Assembly: GCA_013812145.1 (NCBI GenBank)
Contig: JACCTY010000065.1
Location: 1 to 32,149, forward strand
From: Geodermatophilaceae bacterium
Lineage (GTDB): Bacteria > Actinomycetota > Actinomycetes > Mycobacteriales > Geodermatophilaceae
DNA length: 32,149 nt
Direction: 5' to 3'
Shown piece by piece: positions 1-7,783 of the stretch. How positions within the stretch are numbered: the first letter of the stretch is position 1; each line of letters opens with the position of its first letter. A program made the position numbers and the translations under genes. Below the pieces are notes generated by a model. It saw only the letters and a program-made list of their open reading frames with translations, ran no database searches and had not been told where the DNA came from.

Positions 1-1
1 G

Positions 2-451
2 GTCGAGGCTGCGGTAGCCGCCGAGGCCGGCCGCCGCCGCCGGGCCCGCCTCGTCACGTCCGTTGCGACGCTCGCCGCCGCGGCCGCGCTCATCGTCGTC
101 GCGGTGTTCGGGATCACGACGTTCACCGAACGTACGCCGGACGCACCGGTGCCCGAGCAGGTCGCCGTACAGGTCGACACCTCGCTCACCGACGTCACGG
201 CCACCGCCGGGCTGATCGCGCACACGTGGGGAACCGAGATCAAGCTGCAGACGGCCGGACTCGAACTCGGTGCCGATTATCGGGCACTCGTGCGCAGCGC
301 CGATGGCGAGCAGGTTCCGGCCGGGCAGTTCGTCGGCACCGGACCGGACACGATCAACTGCAATCTGCAGACGTCGGTGCTGCGCGAGGATGCAACCGGA
401 TTCATGATTCTCGACGACCAGGACCAGGTGGTCATCAGCAGCGACTTCTAG
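2..451 (+). CDS. Anti-sigma-factor-like membrane protein, 3' part
   Basis: The gene is open from the window edge, so its start lies outside; about 149 residues are visible. An Arg-rich stretch (RRRRAR) precedes one hydrophobic segment (about residues 19-37, rich in Ala, Val, Leu and Ile), followed by an exported-looking domain of about 110 residues that ends at TAG 449-451. The distal part, with GQFVGTG, INCNLQ and a closing I-L-D-D-Q-D-Q-V-V pattern, resembles the extracytoplasmic tail of actinobacterial zinc-finger anti-sigma factors. That role is an inference, because the N-terminal zinc-binding domain would lie upstream and is not seen. A sigma factor gene is expected just outside the window. 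It converges with the ABC ATPase gene, overlapping its last 4 bases. Confidence 0.6.
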   Translation, partial: VEAAVAAEAGRRRRARLVTSVATLAAAAALIVVAVFGITTFTERTPDAPVPEQVAVQVDTSLTDVTATAGLIAHTWGTEIKLQTAGLELGADYRALVRSADGEQVPAGQFVGTGPDTINCNLQTSVLREDATGFMILDDQDQVVISSDF

Positions 452-1137
452 CGGGCAGGAGCCGGTGCGCCTGTGCGCAGTTCCCCGTCGTGCATCGACA
501 GGATGCGGTCGGCGTACCCCCACGTCTCGGGGTTGTGGGTGGCGATCAGGCAGACCGAGCCGGTGCCGATCAACTGACGGAACGCGGTGAAGATGACTTC
601 GGTCCAGTGCGCGTCCTGGTGCGCGGTCGGCTCGTCGGCCAGCACGATCTTCGGGCGCAGCAGCAACGCGCGTGCGACGCAACAGCGCTGCTGCTCACCC
701 AGCGAGGCCTGCCTCGGGTAGCGGTCGGCCAGGTGGGCGATACCGACCGAGGTCATGAGCTCGTGGGCCGCCTTTCCGCCGCGGTCGGCCTGCCCGGCCA
801 GCCGGCCGGGTAGCGACACGTTCTCGCCCACCGTCAGATCCTCCAGCAGGCCTAGGGCCTGCGGGATGAGCGCGAGTTCGCCCCACGACAAGTCCTCCGC
901 GTGCCGCCCGGCCAGCTCACCGCCCCAGGCGAGGGCACCGGCGTCGGCGCGTTCCCAGCCGCACAGCACGTTGAGCAACGTGGACTTGCCCGACCCCGAC
1001 GGTCCGACCAGGGCGACCAGCTCGCCCGGGCGCAAGGACAGGTCCACCTCGCGCAGCGCATGCACCCGCTCGGCATTTCGTCGGTAGGTCTTGGTCAGCC
1101 CGCGACCGGCGACGACGATGACACCGACATTCACCAT
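448..1137 (-). CDS. ABC transporter ATP-binding protein (LolD/MacB type), atypical signature
   Basis: A 229-residue nucleotide-binding subunit. Walker A is GPSGSGKST (45-53), the Q-loop glutamine sits at IPQ (91-93), Walker B is KIVLADEP (163-170, with the catalytic Glu) and the H-loop His is 201. The ABC signature is SLGEQQR (145-151) instead of LSGGQ, and the D-loop reads TAHQD. It is the last gene of a minus-strand unit, and its ATG overlaps the end of the other ATPase gene by 7 bases, which implies translational coupling. Systems of this family work on lipoproteins, peptides or antimicrobials at the cytoplasmic membrane. Here the substrate cannot be told. The odd signature suggests it supplies an impaired half-site to a heterodimer with the neighbouring ATPase. 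Confidence 0.88.
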   Translation of the reverse strand: MVNVGVIVVAGRGLTKTYRRNAERVHALREVDLSLRPGELVALVGPSGSGKSTLLNVLCGWERADAGALAWGGELAGRHAEDLSWGELALIPQALGLLEDLTVGENVSLPGRLAGQADRGGKAAHELMTSVGIAHLADRYPRQASLGEQQRCCVARALLLRPKIVLADEPTAHQDAHWTEVIFTAFRQLIGTGSVCLIATHNPETWGYADRILSMHDGELRTGAPAPAR

Positions 1138-1889
1138 GACTCCACGACCGTGCCGTGCTCCAGCCGCAGCAGATGGTCCGACGCGGCGACAACCGCCGGA
1201 TCGTGCGAGGACAGGATGAACGCAACGCCTTCCTCGCGCAGGTCATGCACCGCTTGCAGCACCCGCTCGGCAGAGGCGCTGTCCAGCTCCGCCGTCGGCT
1301 CATCGGCGACGACGATCGCCGGGTGGCCGATCACCGCGCAGGCCACCGCGACCCGCTGCTGCTCGCCACCTGACAGTTGCACCGGCCTGTGGCTGGCTCG
1401 CTGCTCCAAGCCGAGGGTGCGCAACAACCGGTCGATCTCCTCCGCACCCGGCCGCTGCCCGCGCAGTCGCGCGGCCAGCTTCATCTGGTCGACGACAGTG
1501 AGGTACTCGATGAGGTTGTCGATCGGATTCTGGAACACGTACGCGACCGACGTACGCCGGAGCGCGCGGCGGCCCCGTGGGCCGAGCCCGGCGACCTCCG
1601 TCCCCGCGATGAGCACGGAGCCGTCGCTGGGCCGGTCCACGCACGCCAGGATGCGCAGCAACGAGGACTTGCCCGATCCCGACGGGCCGACGATCGACGT
1701 CACCCGGGCGCTCGGGAAGTCCTTGTCGACATCGGCGAGCGCCAACACCTCCTCGTCCGCGGTCCGGTAGACCTTGCGCACCCCCCGGCACATCGCCGCG
1801 GGCATCTCGTAGAGGTCGGTGTCCAGGCCAGGTGCGTCGAACCAGTCGTCGTCAAAGCCGCCGCCGGGCGCGGCGTGTCTAGGAGCCAA
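1131..1889 (-). CDS. ABC transporter ATP-binding protein (LolD/MacB type), canonical
   Basis: A 252-residue nucleotide-binding subunit with all canonical motifs: Walker A GPSGSGKSS (68-76), Q-loop at FQNP (119-122), signature LSGGEQQR (172-179), Walker B IVVADEP (192-198) and H-loop His229. An acidic, poorly conserved N-terminal tail of about 30 residues (GFDDDWFDAPG) precedes the ABC fold. The first 11 bases overlap the end of the permease gene upstream and the last 7 overlap the next ATPase gene, so the three genes form one transcription unit. It probably pairs with the atypical ATPase under the single large permease. No ligand can be inferred. Confidence 0.9.
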   Translation of the reverse strand: MAPRHAAPGGGFDDDWFDAPGLDTDLYEMPAAMCRGVRKVYRTADEEVLALADVDKDFPSARVTSIVGPSGSGKSSLLRILACVDRPSDGSVLIAGTEVAGLGPRGRRALRRTSVAYVFQNPIDNLIEYLTVVDQMKLAARLRGQRPGAEEIDRLLRTLGLEQRASHRPVQLSGGEQQRVAVACAVIGHPAIVVADEPTAELDSASAERVLQAVHDLREEGVAFILSSHDPAVVAASDHLLRLEHGTVVESW

Positions 1890-4551
1890 GTCGGAGCACC
1901 TCCGCCATGTCGGCGCGGCTGGCCGCGCGTTGGGCGTACGCCGCCGTGAGCAGGGCCACGGCCAGCGTGGCCGCCGCCGCGGCGATCACCGTGATGGCCG
2001 GGACAGTGAGCAACGGTCCGGGCGGACGGGTCGGGTCGATCTCCAGCATCCGGTAGACGACCAGCACAGCGGACCAGGCCAGCGCCCCGCCAACCACGAA
2101 CGCCAGCCCCAGCAGCAAGGTCAGCTCAAGGATGAGCGAGCGCAGGTGGGAGGCCGGTTTCAGGCCCATCCGGCGGGCCAGAGCGTAGGACGCCACCCGA
2201 GTTCGTTGCCGCGTTTCCAAGTACAGCAAGAGGCCGCCGATGGCCACCGCGCCGACAAAGGCGGCCAGCGCCTGCAGGTAGCCGAAGGTCCAGCTGACCG
2301 ACAGGAAGTTGGCCACCCGGAAGACGGTGTCGGTGCTCTGCACCCGCAACACCCGGATCTCCTCCGGCAGCGCCTCGCGCACGTCGGCTTCGGTGGACGT
2401 CGACCAGATCTCGGTGAACCTGCCCGCCGTACGGTCTATCTCGCCGAGTTCGTCGGCCCGCACGATGAGCATCGGATCCGGCGTCCGCCGCCCGGGGAAG
2501 GTGTCCGCGCGTCCAACGACGTCCATGTCCACGTCGCGCATCCCGAGCGCGACGGTGGGGTTCTCGCCGCTGATGCCCATGGAGATCGCGTTCACCCCCG
2601 GGGAACCGTCGTCGGCTGACAGCGCACCGACCAGCTCCGCCAGCGGCGTGGCGGCGAACCGGTCGTCCCAGTACGCGTAGTCGGGGAAGGTCGCGGGGTC
2701 GATGGCGAGGACCGTGACGTCCTGCCCGTCGGTACTGCCGTAGGGGTAGCGGGCGACGATCGTGCCGAGCCGGTCGAGGGCCGCCGATCCTGCGGGGCGG
2801 TCGACGGAGATCACGGCGATGTCGCTGCCGACCACGACGCCGGCCTTTGCCTCGAGGGTGTACTCGGTAGTTCCGGTCAGCGCCGAGCCGTAGACGAGGA
2901 CGCCGATCGGCATGCTGACCGCTGCCAGCAGACCGGCGCTGATCAGCCGGGACGCGGCGACCCGACTCACCGCGAGGTACGGCGCGGGCCTCCACCGCCC
3001 GGCCCTGCGGCGCAGCAGCGGCAGTACGGCGGCCAGCAACCGGACAATGAGGATGGCCGAACCCGCGAGGAAGAGCAGGGGGAAGGAGACCAGCAGCAGA
3101 TTGACCCGCGCGACGTTCTTCTCGATGACGACGCCGTCGCCGCGGCGCAGCTGCAACCACGACGCCAGCGCGGCGGCGAGCAGCAGCAGCTCCCACGGCA
3201 GCAGGCTGGCCCAGGACCGCTTGACCCCGATCGTGCGCTCGGTTGCCCCGCGTGCCCGCAGCCCGGCAACGCTGGCCAGCAGGACCATCCCGACCACCAG
3301 ACCGAGCGCCGCGGTCAGCCCCGCCTGCGCGGGTGCGCTCGCGTCCACGACCGGGCTGGGACCGAGTGCCTTGATCAGCCAGCGGGCCAGCAACCAGCCC
3401 AGCACCGTACCGGCAATCGCCGGAATCGCGAGTTCCAGGGCGGCCTTGCCGGCCAACGCAACCGGACCTACCCCCCGGCTGGACAGCAGTCGCACCTCGC
3501 GAACACGCCGATCCGCCCAGTAGCTGCCGGCAGCTGCGACCAGGAGCAGCGCCAGAATGCTGCCGCCCAGCGCGATCGGGATCACCGGACCTCGAAGTCC
3601 GTCGGTGATGAGCGTCGTACGGTCGACCATCTCGGGGAGCAGGCCGGTGTCGCCCCGGCGATCAAAGCGATTCTCGATCCCTGACGCCGCAAAGGCTCGA
3701 TCCCGCTGGTCGACGATGACCCGGGCCTCGGTCAGGGTGAGGCCGTCGGTCTCGATCGGCGAGACCCAGGTGTGGAGCAGCGGGACGAACGAAGCCGCGC
3801 TGACCTCCTCGGCCACGGCCGTGGTGGTTGCGATGACCAGGCCGGGTGGCGGGGGGTCCACCGACGCCTCGTTCAGGAAAAGGGTCGTGTAGGAGCACCA
3901 GTACGGCCGGACCGGGCTCTCGTTGAAGAGGTCGTCGTAGACGCCGACGACCGGGACGGCGGTCGTGTCGATCAGAACGGTGTCGCCGGCAGTCAAGTTG
4001 AGCCGCTCCGCGGTGCCGCCCGGAAGCAGCAGACCGTCACCCGGGACGCGGGAGAGAACCGAGATCTGCTCCTGCACTCCGTCCCGATAGAACAAGTGCG
4101 TCAGCGTGTTGCCGCCGCCGTTGCTCATCGGGACGCTGCCGTCGGAGTCCACGACCTGGTACGGGGCGGCGAGGCCCACGTCGGTCAGGGCCTGCGACGC
4201 GCGAATGGTGCCCGGATCGACTGGCAGTGGTTCGTTGCTGATGCCGCCGAAGCGTCTGCCGGGCCCGATGTCCTGCAACACCGGGTAGGCCGCATCGTCG
4301 CATTCGGCGGCGAGTTGAACGCGCAGGGATTCCGACGCCGCGGAGGACAGGAACAGTGCGGCGGAGGAACTGGCACAGGCAAGGATGGCGGCGGCGCCCA
4401 CCACGGCCAGGATCACCGCCGGTTGCCCGAAGGAGAGCAGCGGCGCGCGAGTCCAGGGTGGCAGCAGCAGTACACCACCGCGGCGGCGTGGCGGCGTTCC
4501 GGCCTGCGTCCGACCTCGGGTAGCCGGCCGGGTCGGCTCGAGCAACGTCAC
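1879..4551 (-). CDS. FtsX/MacB-like ABC permease, 890 residues
   Basis: A large integral membrane protein of the MacB/FtsX permease class. One hydrophobic segment near residues 43-70 is followed by a long exported region. A cluster of several membrane helices fills about 320-560 and includes SILALLLVAAAG and LAIPAIAGTVLGWLLA. A second exported domain follows, and three C-terminal helices (about 765-880) include the FtsX-like stretch LETRQRTRVASYALARRMG. The duplicated permease plan is that of double-FtsX exporters or lipoprotein movers. The start is GTG 4549-4551; six bases upstream on the minus strand is TAGGGT (4558-4563), so the mRNA is probably leaderless. It is the first gene of the operon with both ATPases. 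The substrate is unknown; antimicrobial peptide efflux or lipoprotein handling are both possible. Confidence 0.87.
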   Translation of the reverse strand: MTLLEPTRPATRGRTQAGTPPRRRGGVLLLPPWTRAPLLSFGQPAVILAVVGAAAILACASSSAALFLSSAASESLRVQLAAECDDAAYPVLQDIGPGRRFGGISNEPLPVDPGTIRASQALTDVGLAAPYQVVDSDGSVPMSNGGGNTLTHLFYRDGVQEQISVLSRVPGDGLLLPGGTAERLNLTAGDTVLIDTTAVPVVGVYDDLFNESPVRPYWCSYTTLFLNEASVDPPPPGLVIATTTAVAEEVSAASFVPLLHTWVSPIETDGLTLTEARVIVDQRDRAFAASGIENRFDRRGDTGLLPEMVDRTTLITDGLRGPVIPIALGGSILALLLVAAAGSYWADRRVREVRLLSSRGVGPVALAGKAALELAIPAIAGTVLGWLLARWLIKALGPSPVVDASAPAQAGLTAALGLVVGMVLLASVAGLRARGATERTIGVKRSWASLLPWELLLLAAALASWLQLRRGDGVVIEKNVARVNLLLVSFPLLFLAGSAILIVRLLAAVLPLLRRRAGRWRPAPYLAVSRVAASRLISAGLLAAVSMPIGVLVYGSALTGTTEYTLEAKAGVVVGSDIAVISVDRPAGSAALDRLGTIVARYPYGSTDGQDVTVLAIDPATFPDYAYWDDRFAATPLAELVGALSADDGSPGVNAISMGISGENPTVALGMRDVDMDVVGRADTFPGRRTPDPMLIVRADELGEIDRTAGRFTEIWSTSTEADVREALPEEIRVLRVQSTDTVFRVANFLSVSWTFGYLQALAAFVGAVAIGGLLLYLETRQRTRVASYALARRMGLKPASHLRSLILELTLLLGLAFVVGGALAWSAVLVVYRMLEIDPTRPPGPLLTVPAITVIAAAAATLAVALLTAAYAQRAASRADMAEVLRLGS

Positions 4552-4557
4552 CCGGGA

Positions 4558-4563
4558 ACCCTA
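4558..4563 (-). promoter_or_regulatory. -10 element for a leaderless FtsX permease transcript
   Basis: The minus strand reads TAGGGT, then 6 bases, then the GTG start of the permease. This spacing places the transcription start on the start codon. No clear -35 box is visible. Confidence 0.45.
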
Positions 4564-4672
4564 AGGGAGTCCATCAGCACGGACGTGGCCTCGTATCCGG
4601 ATCGTTGCGACCGCTGAGTCACTGCGCCAGCACGGCTGCGGCGAGAAATGCTGCCGGATCGTTGATTTCCGG

Positions 4673-4701
4673 TTGGTCGCTCGCTGGGATCGGCAGAGAA
4701 T
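4673..4701 (+). promoter_or_regulatory. Promoter of the ABC-F operon (leaderless)
   Basis: TTGGTC (4673-4678), a 17-base spacer, and GAGAAT (4696-4701) are followed after 6 bases by the ATG at 4708. No Shine-Dalgarno sequence sits before that ATG. There is no room for a leader peptide or attenuator of the type that controls many antibiotic-resistance ABC-F genes. Confidence 0.5.
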
Positions 4702-4707
4702 CGTCGG

Positions 4708-6345
4708 ATGTCCGCTGCGCTGATCGCCCGCGACATCGGGGTGGCCCGCGGCTCCGTACCGGTGTTGTCGGGGGTCTCCGTCTCGGTGCACGCCGGCGTG
4801 CGGCTGGCCGTGGTCGGCCCGAACGGCGTGGGCAAGACGACCCTGCTCAGGGTGCTCGCCGGCGAGCTGGTTCCGGACGAGGGTTCGGTGCGGCTGCTCC
4901 CACCGTCCGGCGTAGTCATCCACGTCGCGCAGGAGCTTTCGATCCGGCCGGGGGAGACGGTGCTGGACTACCTCGGCCGCAGCTCCGGCGTCGCCGTGCG
5001 CGAGAGCGCGATGTCGGCCGCCGCCGAGGCGCTCGGCGAGGGGCAGGCGCATCCGGTGGCCGCCGGCGACTCGTACGACGCGGCATTCCAATCGTGGCTG
5101 GTTGCCGGCGGCGCCGATTTCGCCGAGCGGGCTGCCGAGATCTGCGACCGGCTCGGGCTGCATGTCGACGTGGCGACCCGCGGTACCGAACGGCTCTCCG
5201 GCGGGCAGTCCGCCCGGCTGCGGCTCGCGTCGGCGCTGGTCAGTCGCCCCGACGTACTGCTGCTCGACGAGCCCACCAACGACCTGGACCTGGCCGGCCT
5301 GACCGCCCTGGAGTCGCTGGTGATGTCGACCTCGGCCGGCGTCGTGCTGGTGTCTCACGACCGGGAGTTTCTCGGGCGGACGGTGACCGGCGTGGTCGAG
5401 ATCGACGAGTTCACCCGGATGTCGTCGGCGTACGCCGGTGGCTGGCAGTCCTATCTGGAGGAACGCGCCGCCGTCCGTGCTCGCGCTGAGCAAGAGTACG
5501 ACCAGTACGCCGAGCTGCGTGCCGATCTGGTGCGGCGGGCGCGTCGGCAGCGGGAGTGGGCGCGGACAGGCGCGGCGCGGTCGGGGAACCCGGCGCGGGA
5601 GCCGGACAAGCACATCAGGTTCCGCGAGGTTCAGCGGGCGCAACGGACCGGCGCCAAGGCGGCGGCGACGGATGCCGCCTTGGAACGGCTGGCGGCGGTT
5701 GAGGAACCGCGGGAAGAATGGGAGCTTCGGCTGCACATTGCCTCGGCTGGACGCGGCAGCGATCTCGTGTTCGCCCTCCGAGATGCGGTCGTTGAACGAG
5801 GCGACGTCCGACTCGGCCCGCTGGACTTGTCGGTGTACGCCGGCGAGCGGATTCGTCTCGTCGGCCCGAACGGCTCCGGCAAGTCGACCCTCATCGAGGC
5901 ACTGCTCGGACGTCTCCCGCTCCGGTCCGGCACGGCGTACCAGGGGCCGGGTGTCGTCGTCGGCGAGATGGAGCAGACCCGATCGGTCCTGCGCGGCACC
6001 GAGCCCGTACTCGATGTCGTGCGCGGGCTCACCGGTGCGGACGTGGGGGAGACCCGGACGCTGCTTGCCAAGTTCCGGGTCGGACCGGATGTCGTGCTGC
6101 GTCCCGCGGATTCGCTGTCTCCCGGTGAGCGGACCCGGGTGGGACTGGCGCTGTTCCAGGCTCGCCGCGTCACCTGCCTGGTGCTCGACGAGCCGACAAA
6201 CCATCTGGATCTGCCGGCCATCGAGCAGCTGGAGCAGGCTCTGGACGGCTACGACGGCACCCTGCTGCTCGTCACGCACGACCGCCGGCTCGCATCGTCG
6301 GTCCGGCTCAACCGCGACATCGACGTCTTGTCGCTGCGAGCATGA
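4708..6345 (+). CDS. ABC-F family ATPase (ribosome-associated)
   Basis: A 545-residue protein with two ABC domains in one chain and no membrane segments, the hallmark of the ABC-F class that binds the ribosomal E site. Domain 1 has Walker A GPNGVGKTT (37-45), LSGGQ (163-167) and LLLDEPTNDLD (Asp187, Glu188). Domain 2 has Walker A GPNGSGKST (386-394), an LSPGE signature, and LVLDEPTNHLD. Between them lies a charged, Arg/Glu-rich segment (about 250-320, with REWARTGAARSGNP) that corresponds to the P-site-tRNA-interaction linker. It could be a housekeeping translation factor or a resistance-type ribosome protector; the sequence alone does not decide. The stop overlaps the next start (ATGA), so it is coupled to the RNA methyltransferase gene. 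That context favours a role in ribosome function. Confidence 0.92.
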   Translation: MSAALIARDIGVARGSVPVLSGVSVSVHAGVRLAVVGPNGVGKTTLLRVLAGELVPDEGSVRLLPPSGVVIHVAQELSIRPGETVLDYLGRSSGVAVRESAMSAAAEALGEGQAHPVAAGDSYDAAFQSWLVAGGADFAERAAEICDRLGLHVDVATRGTERLSGGQSARLRLASALVSRPDVLLLDEPTNDLDLAGLTALESLVMSTSAGVVLVSHDREFLGRTVTGVVEIDEFTRMSSAYAGGWQSYLEERAAVRARAEQEYDQYAELRADLVRRARRQREWARTGAARSGNPAREPDKHIRFREVQRAQRTGAKAAATDAALERLAAVEEPREEWELRLHIASAGRGSDLVFALRDAVVERGDVRLGPLDLSVYAGERIRLVGPNGSGKSTLIEALLGRLPLRSGTAYQGPGVVVGEMEQTRSVLRGTEPVLDVVRGLTGADVGETRTLLAKFRVGPDVVLRPADSLSPGERTRVGLALFQARRVTCLVLDEPTNHLDLPAIEQLEQALDGYDGTLLLVTHDRRLASSVRLNRDIDVLSLRA

Positions 6346-7142
6346 TCCGGCTCGTCGTCAGCGACCCGGCGGATCCGCGGCTGGACGACTTCCGGGATCT
6401 GACGGTCGCCGATCGTCGGCCAGATCGTCCTGGTGGCCGGGGAGCGGTGATCGCCGAGGGTGTCGTCGTCGTCCGCCGGCTGCTCGGCTCGCCGTACCGG
6501 ATCCGTGCCGTTCTCGGGGTGGCGGCGCGCATTAACGACCTGCTTCCTGACCTGTCCACTGTGGACGTTTCGGCGTACGTAGTAACGCCGCAGGTGATGT
6601 CCGACGTCGTCGGCTTCCATCTCAACCGGGGCGTGCTCGCGGTGGCGGACCGGGGCAGCCCTCCTCAGGTGGAGGAGCTCCTCGCCGGGGACCGGTTGCT
6701 GATCCTGGAGGGGATCAACGATCACGAGAACCTGGGCGCGCTGTTCCGCAATGCAGCCGCCCTGGGTGTCGACGCGGTGCTGCTCGGCCACCGGTGTGCG
6801 GACCCGCTGTACCGTCGCTCGGTGCGGGTGTCGATGGGCCACGTTCTCCGGCTGCCGTTCGCGACGCTGCCGCGATGGCCGGACGACCTGAGAGCGGTCA
6901 GGGCCGCCGGGCACAGCGTTCTTGCCCTGACGCCCCGTACCGGGGCGGTGCCGTTGCCCGAGGTCGATCCGACGCGGCACCCTCGTGCAGCTCTGTTGGT
7001 CGGTGCGGAGGGGCCGGGCCTGAGCGAAGGAGCGCTGGCGGCTGCCGACGTACAGGTCCAGATTCCGATGGCCGCGGGCGTCGACTCGCTCAACGTCGCG
7101 ATCGCCGCGGCGATCGCCTGCTATCACCTGGGCAGCCGGTGA
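6342..7142 (+). CDS. TrmH/SpoU-family RNA 2'-O-methyltransferase
   Basis: A 266-residue SPOUT-class methyltransferase. The C-terminal knotted domain is clear. Motif 1 is the N-L-G-A-L-F-R-N-A-A-A-L-G run around residues 130-142, with the conserved Asn and Arg. Motif 2 is LLVGAEGPGLS and motif 3 is IPMAAGVDSLNVAIAAAIA near the C-terminus, which form the S-adenosylmethionine-binding knot. The N-terminal ~100 residues look like a substrate-binding domain. The family methylates ribose 2'-OH in rRNA or tRNA; the target here is not predictable. It overlaps the upstream ABC-F gene by ATGA and the downstream gene by GTGA, so all three are probably made together. Confidence 0.9.
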   Translation: MIRLVVSDPADPRLDDFRDLTVADRRPDRPGGRGAVIAEGVVVVRRLLGSPYRIRAVLGVAARINDLLPDLSTVDVSAYVVTPQVMSDVVGFHLNRGVLAVADRGSPPQVEELLAGDRLLILEGINDHENLGALFRNAAALGVDAVLLGHRCADPLYRRSVRVSMGHVLRLPFATLPRWPDDLRAVRAAGHSVLALTPRTGAVPLPEVDPTRHPRAALLVGAEGPGLSEGALAAADVQVQIPMAAGVDSLNVAIAAAIACYHLGSR

Positions 7143-7783
7143 CCCGACGGATCGAGGTACCGGCGGAGCGGCTCGCCGGCTGGTACGACCGGTTCGCCGA
7201 CCACAACGGTGAGCTGGCGTGGGAGGCCCGGCCGGACAGCGTCACGGTGCGCGCGGCGAACGGGGCGACGGCCGTGTGCACGGTCCCGTTCGCACCGCTG
7301 ATGGGCGATCCGGCTGCGCCGTACGCCGGGCTGGTCGAGCATGCCCTGCTCGACCGACGGGTCGGAGTACTGCTCGTCCGCAAGGGCGGCTATGCCGCAG
7401 GTGTGTTCGTCGGACCGGACCTGGTCGCCTCGAAGGTCGGCTCGCGATTGGTTCAAGGCCGCGCAGCCGCCGGCGGCTCATCCCAGCAGCGGTTCGCCCG
7501 CCGCCGGGAGAACCAGGCCAGGCAGGCCTACGCCGCGGCGGCGGACTGCGCGGCGCGGGTGCTGCTGCCCGAGGTGGCCACGCTCGACGCGGTAGTGCTC
7601 GGCGGGGACCGGCGGGCGGTGGACCTGACCCTCGCCGACCCGCGGCTCGAACAGCTGCGGTCCCTCGTCGTCGATCAGCTGCTACCCGTCCCGGATCCCC
7701 GGCAGCGGGTGCTGCTGGCCGCTCCGGCGCAGTTCCGGGCGGTGCGCATCGAACTCACCGATCCGGCCTCCCTGGTCGGTTAG
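7139..7783 (+). CDS. acVLRF1-type release factor / peptidyl-tRNA hydrolase
   Basis: A 214-residue protein of the actinobacterial VLRF1 group (related to yeast Vms1 and human ANKZF1), which belongs to the eRF1 superfamily. The diagnostic catalytic loop is visible at residues 112-123, GGSSQQRFARRR, matching the GxxQ glutamine loop plus a basic patch; it is preceded by GSRLVQGR. The GTG start (7139) overlaps the TGA of the methyltransferase gene as GTGA; longer readings into the upstream gene are spurious. In eukaryotes Vms1 cleaves peptidyl-tRNA on stalled 60S subunits. The bacterial proteins were assigned this role by comparison, and I infer ribosome rescue here. The last 4 bases overlap the convergent MMPL gene. 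Confidence 0.85.
   Translation: MTRRIEVPAERLAGWYDRFADHNGELAWEARPDSVTVRAANGATAVCTVPFAPLMGDPAAPYAGLVEHALLDRRVGVLLVRKGGYAAGVFVGPDLVASKVGSRLVQGRAAAGGSSQQRFARRRENQARQAYAAAADCAARVLLPEVATLDAVVLGGDRRAVDLTLADPRLEQLRSLVVDQLLPVPDPRQRVLLAAPAQFRAVRIELTDPASLVG

Noticed and set aside
4561-6279. Long minus-strand open frame antisense to the ABC-F gene
   Set aside because: It mirrors the ABC-F codons, has Arg/Gly/Gln-rich composition, and shows no domain; shadow frame of high-GC DNA.
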